Assembly (NCBI GenBank): GCA_020796225.1
Contig: CM036764.1
Span: forward strand, 23,306,233-23,370,232
Direction: 5' to 3'
Length of the DNA stretch: 64,000 bases
Origin: Arion vulgaris
Lineage: Eukaryota; Mollusca; Gastropoda; Stylommatophora; Arionidae
Below are positions 22,915 to 34,872 of this stretch, in pieces. Position 1 is the stretch's first letter. Each line of letters starts with the position of its first letter. The notes beneath the pieces were generated by a model, which worked only from the letters and a program-made list of their open reading frames with translations, was not told where the DNA came from and searched no databases. The position numbers were made by a program, and so were the translations under genes.

Positions 22915-23015
22915 GCGACTGCACTAGCCATGCGGCCATCAAATTCCTCAGGTTTTCGTCCCACCTGTCCTACGTCTCTCTAAAAAGCGGTACTACAGAC
23001 AGTAATGACAGTTTT
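22915..23015 (+). mobile_element. SINE family C, 3' fragment
   Basis: Reads as the complement of the family C body: ACTGCACTAGCCATGCGGCC, ATCAAATTCCTCAGG and ACAGACAGTAATGACAG. Confidence 0.6.
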
Positions 23016-23039
23016 TTAAACATGTTTTAAAAAAAATTA

Positions 23040-23190
23040 ATGTTTTAAAATTACTATTAATATCACTCAATTACTACTATTATTACTCGTATTATTGTTA
23101 TTGCAAACGCCGCTTGGCTGCCCGCGCCTCCCAGTCATTAGTCAGATGCTCCACGGTATACAAAAAAAAAAAAAGGTTGGACATCATTGC
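23040..23190. mobile_element. hAT-like non-autonomous element, right-end remnant
   Basis: The right end on its complement reads AAGCAATGATGTCCAACC, like CAGCAACGCCGTCCAACC at 48122. Both share ATTAGTCAGATGC inside. The terminal CAGNNNTG-like sequence suggests hAT ancestry. No transposase is present. Confidence 0.4.
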
Positions 23191-23659
23191 TTTACAGTGT
23201 GTATTTCTGTTTGTAAAATCTTACAATTACCCGTCTGTATAAATGTGTGCCATCTTGGATAATATGCTTACACTTTGGCTGAAATTTGAATGTGCCTGTT
23301 CTACATGCCGTAGGAGTCTATGAACCGGGATACAACATATTCACGTTATCTGCACAGAACACACTGATAACATAGAGTGGTTGTTAGCTTGATTGATAAG
23401 AACGAACGCAATAAATAAGAATAATAATTTAGATGTGTGTTTGGTAGCATAGTTATTATTTTAGAGCCTTGGTAAATTAGGTAGTTTGTACGATATTAGT
23501 TAGCCCCAGTGACGGCTCGTGACCATTTTTGCTGGTGGGGTCAGACACATATTTTTGTAAAAATCTTGGATTTGGGTTGTTATTTTTTTACTTATCAAAT
23601 AATAAATACACGTTACACATTATTTTTGACGGGGCCTGGCCCTATCGGCCCTTAATGAC

Positions 23660-23885
23660 GAGCCGCCTCTGGTTAGCCCCTTCCATGAACCCGCAGGGAA
23701 AGCGGAAAAGATGGAATTCTAGAAATACATGGAGAAGAGATTTGGAAGCAAAATTAAAGATATACAAAAGTATTGGAAGAAGCTGCAAGAGATAGCTAAA
23801 AATATGAATCTTGTCATGAGTTGGTTGTTGACATATGCCCAAACCAGGGGCCAGGGGGAGGCACAAGAGAAAGATAAAGGGTGAG
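23660..23885 (+). pseudogene. non-LTR retrotransposon C-terminal tail (family 6)
   Basis: The + frame reads MNPQGKRKRWNSRNTWRRDL, which fits the WNPQGKRKRGRPRxTWRR tail of LINE polyproteins. It is followed by a degenerate end. Confidence 0.65.
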
Positions 23886-23908
23886 ATGAAATATTAGTCT
23901 ATGGCATA

Positions 23909-23917
<9 letters not shown>

Positions 23918-23978
<61 letters not shown>

Positions 23979-24000
23979 TATATAATAATTATTATTATTA
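23918..24000. repeat. (AT)n microsatellite
   Basis: Alternating AT of about 65 bp, followed by an ATT-rich tail. Confidence 0.95.
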
Positions 24001-24332
24001 TACTATCTGAAATTTTAAGAGCGTAAACTTTATGGTTCAAAGATTTTCAGTATTTTCTTAGAGACATAAATCCAGTTTATGCAAATCTCCTGACCTAGTA
24101 TTGTGTTTTGTAATATGTTAGTGCGGTGGTGCGATGCTTTTTTGGGGGTTAACAGTTATATATAACTATATATGTATGTTTTACGTTGTATAATAAATAT
24201 CTATATAGAACATTTAATGCTTCGAGGACATGTAGGAGTTTAGCTAGAGTGCTAGAGATTTATTGTATACATACAGGAACGAGTGACCGTTTAAGAAGTA
24301 ATAAAAAGGATTTGAACATGACACTGTTATAA

Positions 24333-24665
24333 CTTCACTCAGTGACGTTGCGATTTCATAGTAATTATGAGGAATATTGGTACCACGTTTCACTTCACTC
24401 AGTGACGTATCAATTTCATAATAACTGACGAATATTGGTATACTGTTAAACTTCACTCAGTGACATAGCAATTTCGCAGTAACTATGACGAATATTGGTA
24501 CACTGTTAAACTTCACTCAGTGATATAGCAATTTCGCAGTAACTATGACGAATATTGGTACACTGTTAAACTTCACTCAGTGACGTAGAAATTTCGCAGT
24601 AACTATGACGAATATTGGTACACTGTTAAACTTTGCACATTGATGTAGCAATTTAACAGTGACGG
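24333..24665. repeat. 60-bp tandem repeat, about 5.5 copies
   Basis: Units start CTTCACTCAGTGACGTAGCA and include ACGAATATTGGTACACTG. Unit starts fall at 24333, 24393, 24451, 24511, 24571 and 24631, the last degenerate. Confidence 0.92.
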
Positions 24666-25119
24666 CGATTCCCATTTCCCCAAAATTCAGAAAGATCGGG
24701 TACATATATTTTTCGTAGTTAGATAGACTAAGAAATCGACATACTGGTAATGGAACTATTAAACTTTGTTTACTACCATAGTGCTACGCTTTATCATGCT
24801 GACTATTCTATATCACACACTAAAACGCTTATCAATGAATGATAAGAAACCTATCGGTTGAGTTATTTCAGCTATTCTGTACGTTTTATAATCTATTTCT
24901 TTCTACAACGAACACGTTTACACTGAGTTTTATATAGAATACTGATACTACCAGCGTTCCCAGCGAAACACTGGTAAACAACAATGATTATCAAATCATT
25001 GGTGCGCGTAAATTAATTGCAAACATTTATCAACTGGTTTCTACGCAAAATAGAGGGACTAAGAATAGGGTCATAAATGTGGAACTTATGGAGGGAACGA
25101 GACAGGTTCCAGAACCAAA

Positions 25120-25336
25120 AAGTGAAGGAAAAGCGCTGGACTTAGGCTTATTCCTCACCGCACCTCGCGGACTATAGTGCCTCAACAGGTTTTCGTCACT
25201 TTTCCCGGTATCTTGCTGTTTTCCTTATGTATTCCCATGATATTCCAGCCTCCTTAAGTTCATCAAGGAGACTCGTCTCCAGATCTGTTTAGGCGACCCC
25301 TTTCCCTTTTTCTTACGGGTTCCACTAATGTGCTTG
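25120..25336 (-). pseudogene. non-LTR retrotransposon C-terminal tail (family 6)
   Basis: The minus strand reads ISGTRKKKGKGSPKQIWRR, then EYIRKTARYREK and ALYSPRG, matching the tail pattern (GTRxxxGRGRPxxTWRR, TAxDRxxW, ALYSPRG). Frames are mixed. Confidence 0.6.
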
Positions 25337-25689
25337 TCTAGTGACACTCAGCTGTGTCATCCGCAGGATATGTCCACCCATCACCATTTTCTCCTCTTAA
25401 CCTGGGTCATCACGATGTCCTGCTCTTATTGACAGGTCTTTATTTGCAACTTTGACAACTCTACGAGAGGGAAATAATATTTTATGATATTTTCCATTTC
25501 TTAGCTGGTTGAATGCGAATTTTGTCGTATTTTTATTTTCTACCTATTATCAGAAGTGCACAATCTTCATGATATTATGCAACCATGCATTTCAAATCTG
25601 GCTTTGTATCAGCCACAACGATCTTATTCGATCAAAGGCCAATACTATTAGAGCAGTACTTGTGTTAACGTGAGCAGCAGCAGCGTAGT

Positions 25690-25835
25690 TGTTAGTGGAT
25701 TCGCTTCTTAAGATTTGCCAGAGCTACGGACTTCGTGCTTTGTAGGATACTATCGACAATTGGCGTGCCACTTCTGTGGTGAGGGACCAAGTAATACGGG
25801 GTACAACCCGGTGCAATGAAATCAATAATTACTAC
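25690..25835 (+). mobile_element. SINE family B copy, internally shortened
   Basis: TACGGACTTCGTGCTTTGTA and GGTGCAATGAAATCAA match family B. The region between head and body is shorter than at 10188. Confidence 0.65.
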
Positions 25836-25849
25836 TATCATGTAGGTGG

Positions 25850-26085
25850 ACGTCTGTAGCTTAAGCGGTAGTGAGCTCGGTCACAACCCAAGCGTACCTG
25901 GTTCAAACTCCGTGGCAGGCAGTTTGGAAGCAAATTCGTGTCCGTGGATTTATACGAACGGTACAAATAGACCCCATCGTTCAGAAAGCAATTGCAAACT
26001 ACTGAACGTATAAGTGGTGCCTAGAAAAATCGACGCCTCGTCTACTGTGGTTGATGGCTAAGTTCTGTAAAGAATATGCCACGAT
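25850..26085 (+). mobile_element. tRNA-derived SINE, family E
   Basis: The head has TGTAGCTTAAGCGGTAGTGA (A box type) and ACCTGGTTCAAACTCCG (B box). The body includes GGATTTATACGAACGGT, AATAGACCCCATCGTTCAG and TATAAGTGGTGCCTAG. The 3' end is ATGCCACGATT. Minus-strand copies at 45608-45895 and 50375-50575. Confidence 0.82.
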
Positions 26086-26099
26086 TTACATTTCATTTT

Positions 26100-26330
26100 C
26101 ATTCATGTAGGTTAATAGAATACGATGACAAGGGCATATTGAAGGAATGGCAGAGAACACATGACCTAAAATTGCATGTAGTAATAAGATGATGGGAAAA
26201 AGACCACGAGACAGACCAAGAAAACGATGGAGTCAACAACTGGAAATAAAGACTAAGAACAGAGATGGATAGAGGCGGGTGATATCTTCAGTAATGTACC
26301 TCAAATGCAGGAACAGTTGTAGAAGAAGAA
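26100..26330 (+). pseudogene. non-LTR retrotransposon C-terminal tail
   Basis: Mixed + frames give IACSNKMMGKRPRDRPRKRW and QLEIKTKNRDG, then RRVISSVMYL, a LINE tail pattern. It ends with a GAAGAAGAAGAAG tail. Confidence 0.6.
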
Positions 26331-26759
26331 GAAGAAAATGGATTCCATATCGACGATAGGCTCTAAGATCTAATAAAAGTGCACACCTGAACGCAGAAGA
26401 AGAATTTAAAAAAAAAAAGAAATAAATACCTGAAACGTGATGTAAGCTTGTTGTGTATGCAATCCAGCACCAGCTGCGATTTTTCAGAGAGAAATATGTG
26501 CATTCCTGACTATATCAGGATCCATCTCAATTAAAAAGTTCATCTCCGGGGAGTGTGCATTGCACATTATTCAACAGTACAGTGAATAAATCACTTCTTG
26601 TTGACAAGAAATGGTAACTGGACGTGTAATCACTTGAACCAAGTCATGCTAGGTGAAATAAAATATTAATTATACATGAACAACATAACTTGAATACAAA
26701 TACAATTCCTACAGTTATCAATAAATTAAAATCTGTAGTACGTTGAAAATCTGTAGTAC

Positions 26760-26965
26760 AATATGAGGGCCCAGAGAAGATAATTTTGGAGGGAATGGTG
26801 CCTGGAAGAAGAACGAGAGGAAGACCTAGGAGACGATGTATGTAATTGACGATCTGAGAATGACTGCTGCTGACGCCGGTCAACTTGCACAGAACAGATA
26901 GTTTTTCAGGACTGCTGTCAATGGGAGCCAAGTTCCGTAAGGGACAAGCTACTTGATGATGATGA
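26760..26965 (+). pseudogene. non-LTR retrotransposon C-terminal tail (family 4)
   Basis: Reads EKIILEGMVPGRRTRGRPRR, then a damaged segment with ADAGQLAQNR-like content and GAKFRKGQAT, ending in GATGATGATGA. Nearly the same tail occurs at 29080-29270. Confidence 0.72.
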
Positions 26966-27064
26966 TGAGTACGTGGAAAAAAGGTGAGAGCTGGCTTGTA
27001 CTAAGACATTTTAACAAAGTTGTGACTTCTATCAAGAGGCGTAAATAGTTCGTCTTTCGCCACT

Positions 27065-27330
27065 ATTTCTTGCAGGGCGCTTCAAGTGTATATGCCGTGA
27101 GAGGTTTCAATTTCATGATTAAGCCCATGCCTTGCGCTCCGAATGTCGTGGGCTCAAATCCGGACCGCGTCGTTCGGTTCACAAGTGCATTTTTCAGAGA
27201 CCCTAAGATTGTTGTCGGTGCTACGGATTTTATGCTTTATGCAATACTGTTGTCAGGTGGCGTGCCATTTCTGCAGAGAGGGACTGATCCATATGAGGTA
27301 AAACCTGGTGCAATGAAGTCAATTCTTCGA
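27065..27330 (+). mobile_element. tRNA-derived SINE, family B copy
   Basis: The head shows GTGGGCTCAAATCCGG (B box). The body has GTGCTACGGATTTTATGC, GTCAGGTGGCGTGCCATTTC and CCTGGTGCAATGAAGTCAAT. Confidence 0.82.
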
Positions 27331-27427
27331 CTTTATAGCATTTAGATCAATATTAAAACAGTCTAGAAATCTGTTTCAGGTTGCTCATCTAGAAATACTC
27401 AACGTTGACGTTGTGTTTATTTCGACT

Positions 27428-27596
27428 TCTTCTCTTCTTCCCTACAAGTAGGCCAACATTCGATTTCTGCGACGCCTTTTATTTACTAGGGTAGCTTCCA
27501 GGCCCCTACATCTGTCGCCTCTTACAACATGCCTTGTAGGTCGCAGTGGTACTATTCTTTGCTTCCTTGCGGGCCCCAGCACCACACGGGCGGCGA
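27428..27596 (-). mobile_element. retroposon family A copy with internal deletion
   Basis: Flanked by the 9-bp duplication ATTTCGACT (27419-27427 and 27597-27605). It lacks the middle-to-3' part of the family but keeps the GAAGAAGAG tail, so the deletion is internal. Confidence 0.88.
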
Positions 27597-27779
27597 ATTT
27601 CGACTGTAAACATCACAATTGCAAACGACAATACCATTGACTTTCAAAGTCTAATGTGTATATCATAGACGAAACATGATTACGCTGACAATGAAGTCAT
27701 AGGTAGACGTCCATTTGTTTATTAAAGTATGATTTTCATGTTAACTAAATCATTTAACAATATAACACAACTGATAACC

Positions 27780-27910
27780 ACAAACAAGCATCACATAAGT
27801 CTTTCTTTCTTTCTTTTCCCTAATCCTGTTTTTCCTCGTAGTATCAGGATAAGAAGAGATTTGTTAAAAGGGCTTTTGTGTGTGCTTCATAAATAATGAC
27901 ACTCCCTTTG
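27780..27910 (-). repeat. dispersed repeat shared with 58600-58770
   Basis: The minus frame has IIYEAHTKALLTNLFLS and continues with AAACAGGATTAGG. The + strand region near 58640-58745 has TIYEAHTKACLETSSYLD and the same continuation. It is probably a coding remnant of a mobile element of unknown type. Confidence 0.45.
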
Positions 27911-28101
27911 ACCCTATAAGCCGATTCTTGAATATATATGTTCTTATATATAAAGAAATTCAGATTACATGACGAACATGGCTTGCTATTTTCAAAAGAC
28001 ATTTTACTAAACGCTATTGTGAACATGTTTTTTAAAATAAAATTGTTGCAGTCTAGATGAAAACTCCGGAGGTCAAACTATATATAAATTTAATTGTATG
28101 T

Positions 28102-28350
28102 GTCGTGTGTTGCCAGGGTTCGCAAGGGGAGCAAATAATAGTAACACTGCTACCTAAGTACAAGGCATCTTGTAAGAGGCGACTGAGGTATAGACCTAGA
28201 GAAGCTACCCAAGTAGATAAAAAAACATCGCAGAAATCGGATGTGCTGGCCTACTTGTAGGCACATAACTTGCATAGCATACAATCGCTCTTAGGCTCGG
28301 ATCACAAAGATTGGTTTAACAAGTGGTCGGTATGAGTCGGTGAGAAGTAG
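28102..28350 (+). mobile_element. retroposon family A copy
   Basis: Perfect 10-bp flanking duplication AATTGTATGT (28092-28101 and 28351-28360). All family blocks are present. Confidence 0.92.
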
Positions 28351-28696
28351 AATTGTATGTATACCTTTCTTCTCGGTTGTAGATCCCTCTTAGAAAATAA
28401 TATGTTCAAATCTTTATATCTTATACAAAGCATAACGCGTTGATGTACCATCTGTTCAATAAAGCTTAATATATGAACTTGTGATAAATGTGACTGTGGC
28501 ACTGACATAATGATTACTAAACACTTGTCGTAAAAGTGTCAAAAGTACGAAAAACAGATACACTTTTTAAATGATTGTCGCTAGTTTAATTCTCAGGCTG
28601 ATTACCGATTTGTTTGTATATAGTCAATCTGAAGGTTGATAGATTTCTCTTCGTAACAAATATTCGTCTTTTAGGAAAAGAAATGTGATCTTTTAA

Positions 28697-28937
28697 AACT
28701 GTCTACCTCCTGTAGGACGGTGTAGGACAGGGTGGGGGTTGAAGGAGGCATTTATGCCCCCTGGAATTTAAGGCCTGCATGTATAGTGCAGTCACCACGA
28801 AACTGTTCAGGTTATCATTTTTTTGGGTATGTTTTAAATTTCTCAACAGAAAAAATTCATTGACCTTACCGGGGATTGAACTCGGGTCTCCCAAATGGAA
28901 GTCCGCGCTCTAATCCATTCGGTCAGACGCTCCACTC
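28697..28937 (-). mobile_element. tRNA-derived SINE, family C copy
   Basis: The head on the minus strand reads GACCGAATGGATTAGAGCGC and CCCGAGTTCAATCCCC (B box), then the body AACCTGAACAGTTTCGTGG. This is the best-preserved head of the family. Confidence 0.82.
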
Positions 28938-29079
28938 GGCTAAAATTCGGTCAGAAACGTGATTTGCAGCCATTAATTGCTTCCATTGATCTTATGTCTT
29001 TGTTAACACGTTAATTTATTGTATAGTAATAAGAAATATTTCAAAGTAATTATGTATTGTACACGCAGTAAGTAGAGAA

Positions 29080-29270
29080 GATTATTTTGGAGAGAATGAT
29101 GCATGAAAGAAGGATGAGAGGAGACCTAGAAGACGACCTGTGCAAGATGTTATTGACGATCTGAGAATGACTGCTGCTGACGCCGGTCAACTTGCACAGA
29201 ATAGGGATGTTTCCAGGACTGCTGTCATGGGAGCCAAGTTCCGGAAGGGACAAACTACTTAATGGTGATG
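29080..29270 (+). pseudogene. non-LTR retrotransposon C-terminal tail (family 4)
   Basis: Carries the same sequence as 26770-26945: GAGAAGATTATTTTGGAG at the start, CTGCTGCTGACGCCGGTCAA in the middle and GCCAAGTTCCGGAAGGGACA at the end. Confidence 0.72.
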
Positions 29271-29654
29271 ACACGCAGTAATTCCCTTTTTACCAATGAT
29301 CGAATGCCTTAAAGGAGATAGTAATCTAGTTCGAACAAAAAATAAATAAAAACCAGAATAGAAGTTACGTATATACATCTTTTCTTATTGTTAAATTATA
29401 TTTAATTTTAACATATTTGTGTGTGTTTGTGTGGGATCTTGAATGTCATAAAAAGCTTCAGTAACCAAACTAAGCTTCAAAAACATTTAATTTTCGTTTT
29501 GTTCTTAGTAATTTAGTGGATTTGTTATTCTTTTTCAAATGATGAAACCGTGTTGTTATGATTTGTTGCGTTAATATTGTAATTTACTTACTTGTGCCAC
29601 TTGATTTCTTCGATAATACGTTGAAACTGTTCACATGGATCGCTTATACCTTAA

Positions 29655-29850
29655 TCATCATCATCATTTGCCGTACCGGCTGGCATAGGCTATCATGGAT
29701 CTCCACAAATCTCTGTCGTTGGTGTTTGCTATCAACTCAGATGTTGACACTCTACCGTGCCATGAAGTCAGGCTATCCAAAATTTTCTCTCGTTGTCTTC
29801 CTCTGTCTCGTCTACCCTCGATTTTACCTCGATTAAGATATACCTTAATA
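29655..29850 (-). pseudogene. non-LTR retrotransposon C-terminal tail (family 3)
   Basis: The minus strand reads KIEGRRDRGRQRENF, LTSWHGRVSTSELIANTNDR and DLWRSMIAYASRYG, matching the family 3 tail at 10985-11340. Confidence 0.7.
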
Positions 29851-30650
29851 CCTTGATAAAAAGATGAATAGAATTAAAATATTAACCAGTTTTTGTTTTC
29901 TCGCGGAATATCTCTGCGTATCATATATATATATACATCTGTATACATATGTACATTTGGATATTTTCGAATGTTTTTTTTTTTTTTTAAAGGATTCAAT
30001 GATTGTTGAGTCTCATATTTTCTACTTCTTGTGCGACGAGCTATACTGTAATGTCTTTGAGACAATATTTCAAACGAACGAAAGGAAGGGTGTCTACGAT
30101 CGACATACGCAGGTATCGCAGTCTCGCTGTAAAATGTGACATAAAGTAACAAATGCGTTTTTCACGGCAAACGAAGAAGTGGAATAATTCACATGCTCAG
30201 TGTGTAAGCTGTATTTGCTTCTAGTATTTATCATACGCGTCCTGATCTAATGTCTCTACGTTTGAAAAACACACATAATCCTTATTTTGAGGCTATTTTG
30301 TATCTTGTTATTTCTGATTTGTTTGTACCTATATTTAGAAAATGTTGGTCGCTTGTATAAAAAAAGGTCAATATTTGTGTGTACAGTATAGGGAAAACAA
30401 CATCAAATATTGTGGGGGAATATTTTGAAACAGATAGACATTAAACTCACCACTAATGTGTCATACATGCACACCTGTGAGGGTCATTTTAGCTTGTAGA
30501 TTTCTTTTTCATTTTTTCGTATGGATTTTTCTTTGTATTTTGAATATATTATTTGTGTTTCGGATGCTGCAAAGTGATGATTTGTTAAGCCGTGTATTGA
30601 TATCTTATCAGTCGTAGTCTGGCTTGAACTCTGTCAGTGACAGTTGACAT
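29851..30650. other. non-coding stretch
   Basis: No gene recognised. A short ATATAT run is near 29925 and a T run near 29976. Confidence 0.4.
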
Positions 30651-32150
30651 GTCATACCCTCCAGAGTCTTACTTTGATCTACTATCCTGGACTTCTTCGC
30701 AGGGATGAGAAAGTAGATATGCTTGTATCAATAGTATCTGTCTTCCCACACCGAAAGTGTCATAAGGTATGGATCTCGTAAGACCATCGGACTGAAAACC
30801 AGATTGACCAAGTGGCAACTCGCCAACGATGAGGGACATCACTACACGATGTGAGATTGTGGAGAGGAGCAAACATAGGATCTGATCACCATCTGGTTGC
30901 TGTAAAACTGAAGATGAAACTATCATCAAAGAAGAAACAACAGAGTCCACGAACCATGTTTGATATCAGGAAATTTCAATAACAGGACACAGAGGAAGTC
31001 TTCCAGATCGCTTTAAAGAACCGTTTTGAGAAACTACATGCGACAGGAAAGATACAGTGGAGAGTATGTGGAACGTCTTAAAGCGGGATACTGTCGGAGT
31101 CTGTAAAGAGGTACTTGGGAGACCATCACCAAACAGGATGCCCTGGATCACAGACGAAACATGACAAAAGGAAAAGGAGAGGAAGAAGTTGAAACAGGAA
31201 GTAAACCAGGCGCGAACACGACAGCAAAAACTAGCGGTAGCAACTAGATATAACACGATGGCCAGAGATGTGAAAAGACAGATGAGAGGCGACAAAAGAG
31301 TATTCATACATGAAGTTGCAGAACAGGCAGAAGCAGCGGCCAGCATAGGCGACCTCAAGACACTCTATGAGACAACCAGATTGTTGAGCGGTAGGAAAAA
31401 TAACCCGAACAGGCCTGTGAGAGATAAGACTGGACAACTTTGACTAAAATAAGAGGAACATCTGGGTCGTTGGAAAGAGCGTTTCCAAGAAGTGTGAAAT
31501 AGACCTTCCCCACAAATGTGACAAGTGGAGAGGGATTATGCTACTTTCCATTTCCAGCAAAGTCCTCAATAGGGTTATCCTGGGCAGGAGGAAAGATGCT
31601 ATTGACCAGAGACTTAGAGATGAGCAAGTTGGATTCCGTAAAGATAGATTTTGTAATGACCAGATATCAACCTTGAGAATCATCGTAGAACAAACAATTA
31701 AATGGCAGACTCCACTCTATGTGTGCTTTGTTGTTTTCGAGAAGGCATTTGACAGCATAGATATGAAACCAATGTGGAATGTCCTGAAAAACTATGAGGT
31801 GCCAGAGGTGCAGAAATATGTTGACATCATTCGGCAACTGTATGAGGGGTTTGTCTGCCAGATTATCCACGATGGAAGACTGTCCGAGAAGTAGTTCCAG
31901 GTCACTACGGGTGTTAGACAAGAATGTCCTATGTCCCCTCCTTCTTGGTGCTACTTGATTATGTGTGTACGCCCAGCAAATGCCGAGTCCGAAAAGGCAG
32001 TCAGTGGAGTTATGTCAAAATTAAAGGACTTGGGCTTCACATATGGCCTTGCTCTCACACAGGCTACAAGACATGCAGAAGAAAGCGATGCTCTGGCAGA
32101 GACGACTCAACGGGTCTGTCTTTAAATCAACTAAGAGAAGATAAATACTG
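30650..32150 (+). pseudogene. non-LTR retrotransposon remnant: endonuclease end and RT start (family 7)
   Basis: The + strand contains an AP-endonuclease C-terminus, RGANIGSDHHLVAVKLKMKL (about 30855-30920), where SDHHLV is the conserved Asp-His block. A basic linker follows (31189-31440). The RT start reads ISSKVLNRVIL, LRDEQVGFRKDRFCNDQI, CFVVFEKAFDSID and MWNVLKNYEVPEVQKYV (31545-31830). VTTGVRQECPMSPPS comes near 31905. Motif A has Val where the catalytic Asp belongs (FVVFEKAFD), and where F-A-D-D is expected the sequence reads GFTYGLAL (about 32034). A stop at 31441 and frame changes add to the damage. It stops at about 32150, where a minisatellite begins. Endonuclease nicks the target and RT copies the RNA in active relatives. 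This copy is doubly catalytically dead. Confidence 0.85.
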
Positions 32151-32181
32151 CGAAACAACAGCATACACCTATACCCAATAT

Positions 32182-32521
32182 TGATATCGACATCCATATG
32201 CTGATCATTAATGGGGATATCGACATCCTTAGGCTGATCATTAATGGGGATATCGACATCTCTAATCTGATCATTAATGGGGATATCGACATACTTAGGA
32301 TGATCATTAATGGGTATATCGACATCCTTAGGCTGATCATTAATGGGGATATCGACATCTCTAATCTGATCATTAATGGGGATATCGACATACTTAGGAT
32401 GATCATTAATGGGGATATCGACATCTCTAATCTGATCATTAATGGGGATATCGACATACTTAGGCTGATCATTAATGGGAATATCGACATACTTAGGCTG
32501 ATCATTAATATGGATATCTAA
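32182..32521. repeat. 33-bp minisatellite, array 1, about 10 copies
   Basis: Unit ATCATTAATGGGGATATCGA plus CATCCTTAGGCTG, with variants CATCTCTAATCTG and CATACTTAGGATG in alternation. It is closely related to the array at 38188-39233. Both strands stay open because 33 is divisible by 3. Confidence 0.95.
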
Positions 32522-32534
32522 AATGTCTATAGAC

Positions 32535-32700
32535 GAAGGATTGACTTTATTGCACCGAGTTTCCTCATATGGCTCAGCTCCTCTCAGAGGAAATGTCACG
32601 CCACCTGCCTAGAGTATTACACAAACTCAGTAGCTTCGGCAAGAACCTAACGAATATCTGGAAAAAATGCACAATTGAACAGAACTTCGCAATCCGGATA
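32535..32700 (-). mobile_element. SINE family B copy
   Basis: The reverse complement ends GGTGCAATAAAGTCAATCC. Its 3' end is about 14 bp from the minisatellite at 32182-32521. The head is degraded. Confidence 0.72.
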
Positions 32701-33244
32701 TCGACAACCTTAGACGGTTTTCATTGCTTGCAATAAAAATATTTCAATTCGTTACACTCTAGATTAAGCGACACATTCATTTACTTATTTTCAGAAGTGC
32801 AGACTACGGATATCCTTCAAACGTACGAATATGTTTGAATTTAATGAATACATGCCCTAATATAGATTCTACATTGTTATAAAAGTTCATATGTATTGAA
32901 TTGGGAATGAATACAAATATATACAAATATATACAGCAGATGTCTTTTTTTATTAGTTTGCTGGGGATGGGGAAACATATTAGATAGACCACGTCAACAC
33001 ACATGAATTGATAATATCGATTTGCTAAATTTGTTCAAACTAGGGTTGTTCACAACTATTGAAGGCTATTCAGGTATCGACCATATCTGTCATCAATCAT
33101 TCGTTGTATCATATGTTTATGTTTTACGGAAATATAACTTTTAGAAAACACATGAAGGTTTACATAAGATTGAGAGAGTTTAACAGTTGTCAGTGTATTA
33201 TTTCAGACAAGGTCAAGTCTCGCTTTTATACAAGTCCAAGAAAC
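32701..33244. other. non-coding stretch
   Basis: AT-rich, nothing recognised. Confidence 0.4.
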
Positions 33245-33246
33245 TA

Positions 33247-33504
33247 CAGGGTGTTCAACTTAAAAGCATCCCGTGAATTGGGCTAATCTGGCATATATGT
33301 ATGGAAATGAGAAGGTTCAGTTATGACGTAGTATAGGTCAAGGTTGTGTGATGGTGTGTAATTGTAGTGCGTGAAGGGGCGATGAACAAATGTGACGTAG
33401 GACAAGCTAGTCAGAACCGGTGTCAATAGTAAATAGACTAGATGCAATGCGTACCTAGTAAATTTCTATTTATCACTGGGGCTGCTTTTAAGTTGAACAC
33501 CCTG
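33247..33504. mobile_element. mariner-type MITE, 258 bp
   Basis: Terminal inverted repeats CAGGGTGTTCAACTTAAAAG at both ends with TA duplications (33245-33246 and 33505-33506). No coding capacity. The terminal pattern and TA target point to the Tc1/mariner superfamily. Confidence 0.88.
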
Positions 33505-33611
33505 TATTAGACCCTCAGACCATGTTAGTTTACCTTAAGCTCCTGATACTTCTCCACATGGTTAGAACATCAACAGGTACTAAACATAAAGTATGACAGT
33601 CTTATCTTCTT

Positions 33612-33866
33612 ATTCTTCGAACGCTCCATATCGACCACTTGTTAACCTACTCATTGTGATTTATATGTGATCCGAGCCTAATATCGATTGTACGTTGTGC
33701 CAGTTATGCATCTACAAATAGACCAGCACATCCTATTTCTGCGACGCTTTTATTTACTAGGTAGCTTCCCTAGACCCTACCTCAGTCGCCTCTTACGACA
33801 TGCCTTGTAGGTCGCAGTGGTAGTATTTTTTGCTTCCCTTGCGGGTCCCGGCACTACACGGGCGCG
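33612..33866 (-). mobile_element. retroposon family A copy
   Basis: All family blocks in reverse orientation, from GAACGCTCCATATCGACC at the left to GCGGGTCCCGGCACTACACG at the right. Confidence 0.9.
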
Positions 33867-34262
33867 ACATTCTTATAAAGGACATCAAACAACCAACATT
33901 TTTTAACATGGTCCAGAGAACACTTTCACGGTAACTACAATCCATTGAAAAACAAATACAGGATTATTCACAAAAATGGTGTTTATGGAAACTAATAATT
34001 TGTGTGTGTGTACCGGACTGGAACAGAAAACGCAAGGTACCAAAACAAATCAACGAACAAAGGAACCTCAAAAAATATATAATTGAATGGACTGTGATCA
34101 TCAGTAGAACACGATAGAACAGCTGTCACTTGGATGTCCGACCATCCATTAAATGTGCTATTAAAATATGTGGCAACGTATATGTAATGTATATGTTATT
34201 TTTAAATCTCATGTTCTGTCCCCTCTCTCTCTCATTCATTCCGTTTCCCAATGTTATTTTCA

Positions 34263-34269
34263 GATCTCA

Positions 34270-34308
<39 letters not shown>
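34263..34308. repeat. (CT)n microsatellite
   Basis: About 36 bp of CT in a wider pyrimidine-rich context. Confidence 0.9.
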
Positions 34309-34309
<1 letters not shown>

Positions 34310-34872
34310 CCGTTTTCCAGTGAAACATCTGGTTGTAACTTATTACTTGATATTGAATTGAGGATGGATAAGGGGGATGTTCTTCGGTCTCTTCACGGCT
34401 GCTTGTTAGGTGAATAACTAAAATAGACGTTGAATAGACTCAGCGATTTAAGGAGTTTGTAGTTACCAGTTGTACAAATATAACTGGATGCCCGAGGGAC
34501 AGAGTGATAAGTGTGTTTAACCAGCGAGTCACATGATCCATCAGTATGCATACCCTTCGACATATGTTAGTGGAGACATAGCACCTATAGATCTGCCCTG
34601 AGTGAAATAACGTCGGCTCAGTAACCAGTAACCAATAACTTGATATTGATATTAGTTGTGGGTTGTTTTTTTGTTGTTGCAATCCAGCGTTACTAATAGG
34701 ACATGGTTCCAAAATTGTTCATAGCACAATGCCAGTTTGTAGTTGTAGTTCATGTAATAGAGCCATTAAAAAAACCCCAATAAATTTGGATTGTTAGCCC
34801 TAACTCATTCCGCGATATCCAGGAGACATTTGTTTTTGTCGAGATTTCATGGACATATATCTCCACTTTAAA
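34309..34872. other. non-coding stretch
   Basis: Nothing recognised. Confidence 0.4.

Noticed and set aside
32021..32599. 192-codon open frame with NDQPKYVDIPI-type repeats
   Set aside because: Same 33-bp minisatellite effect, extended by a SINE.
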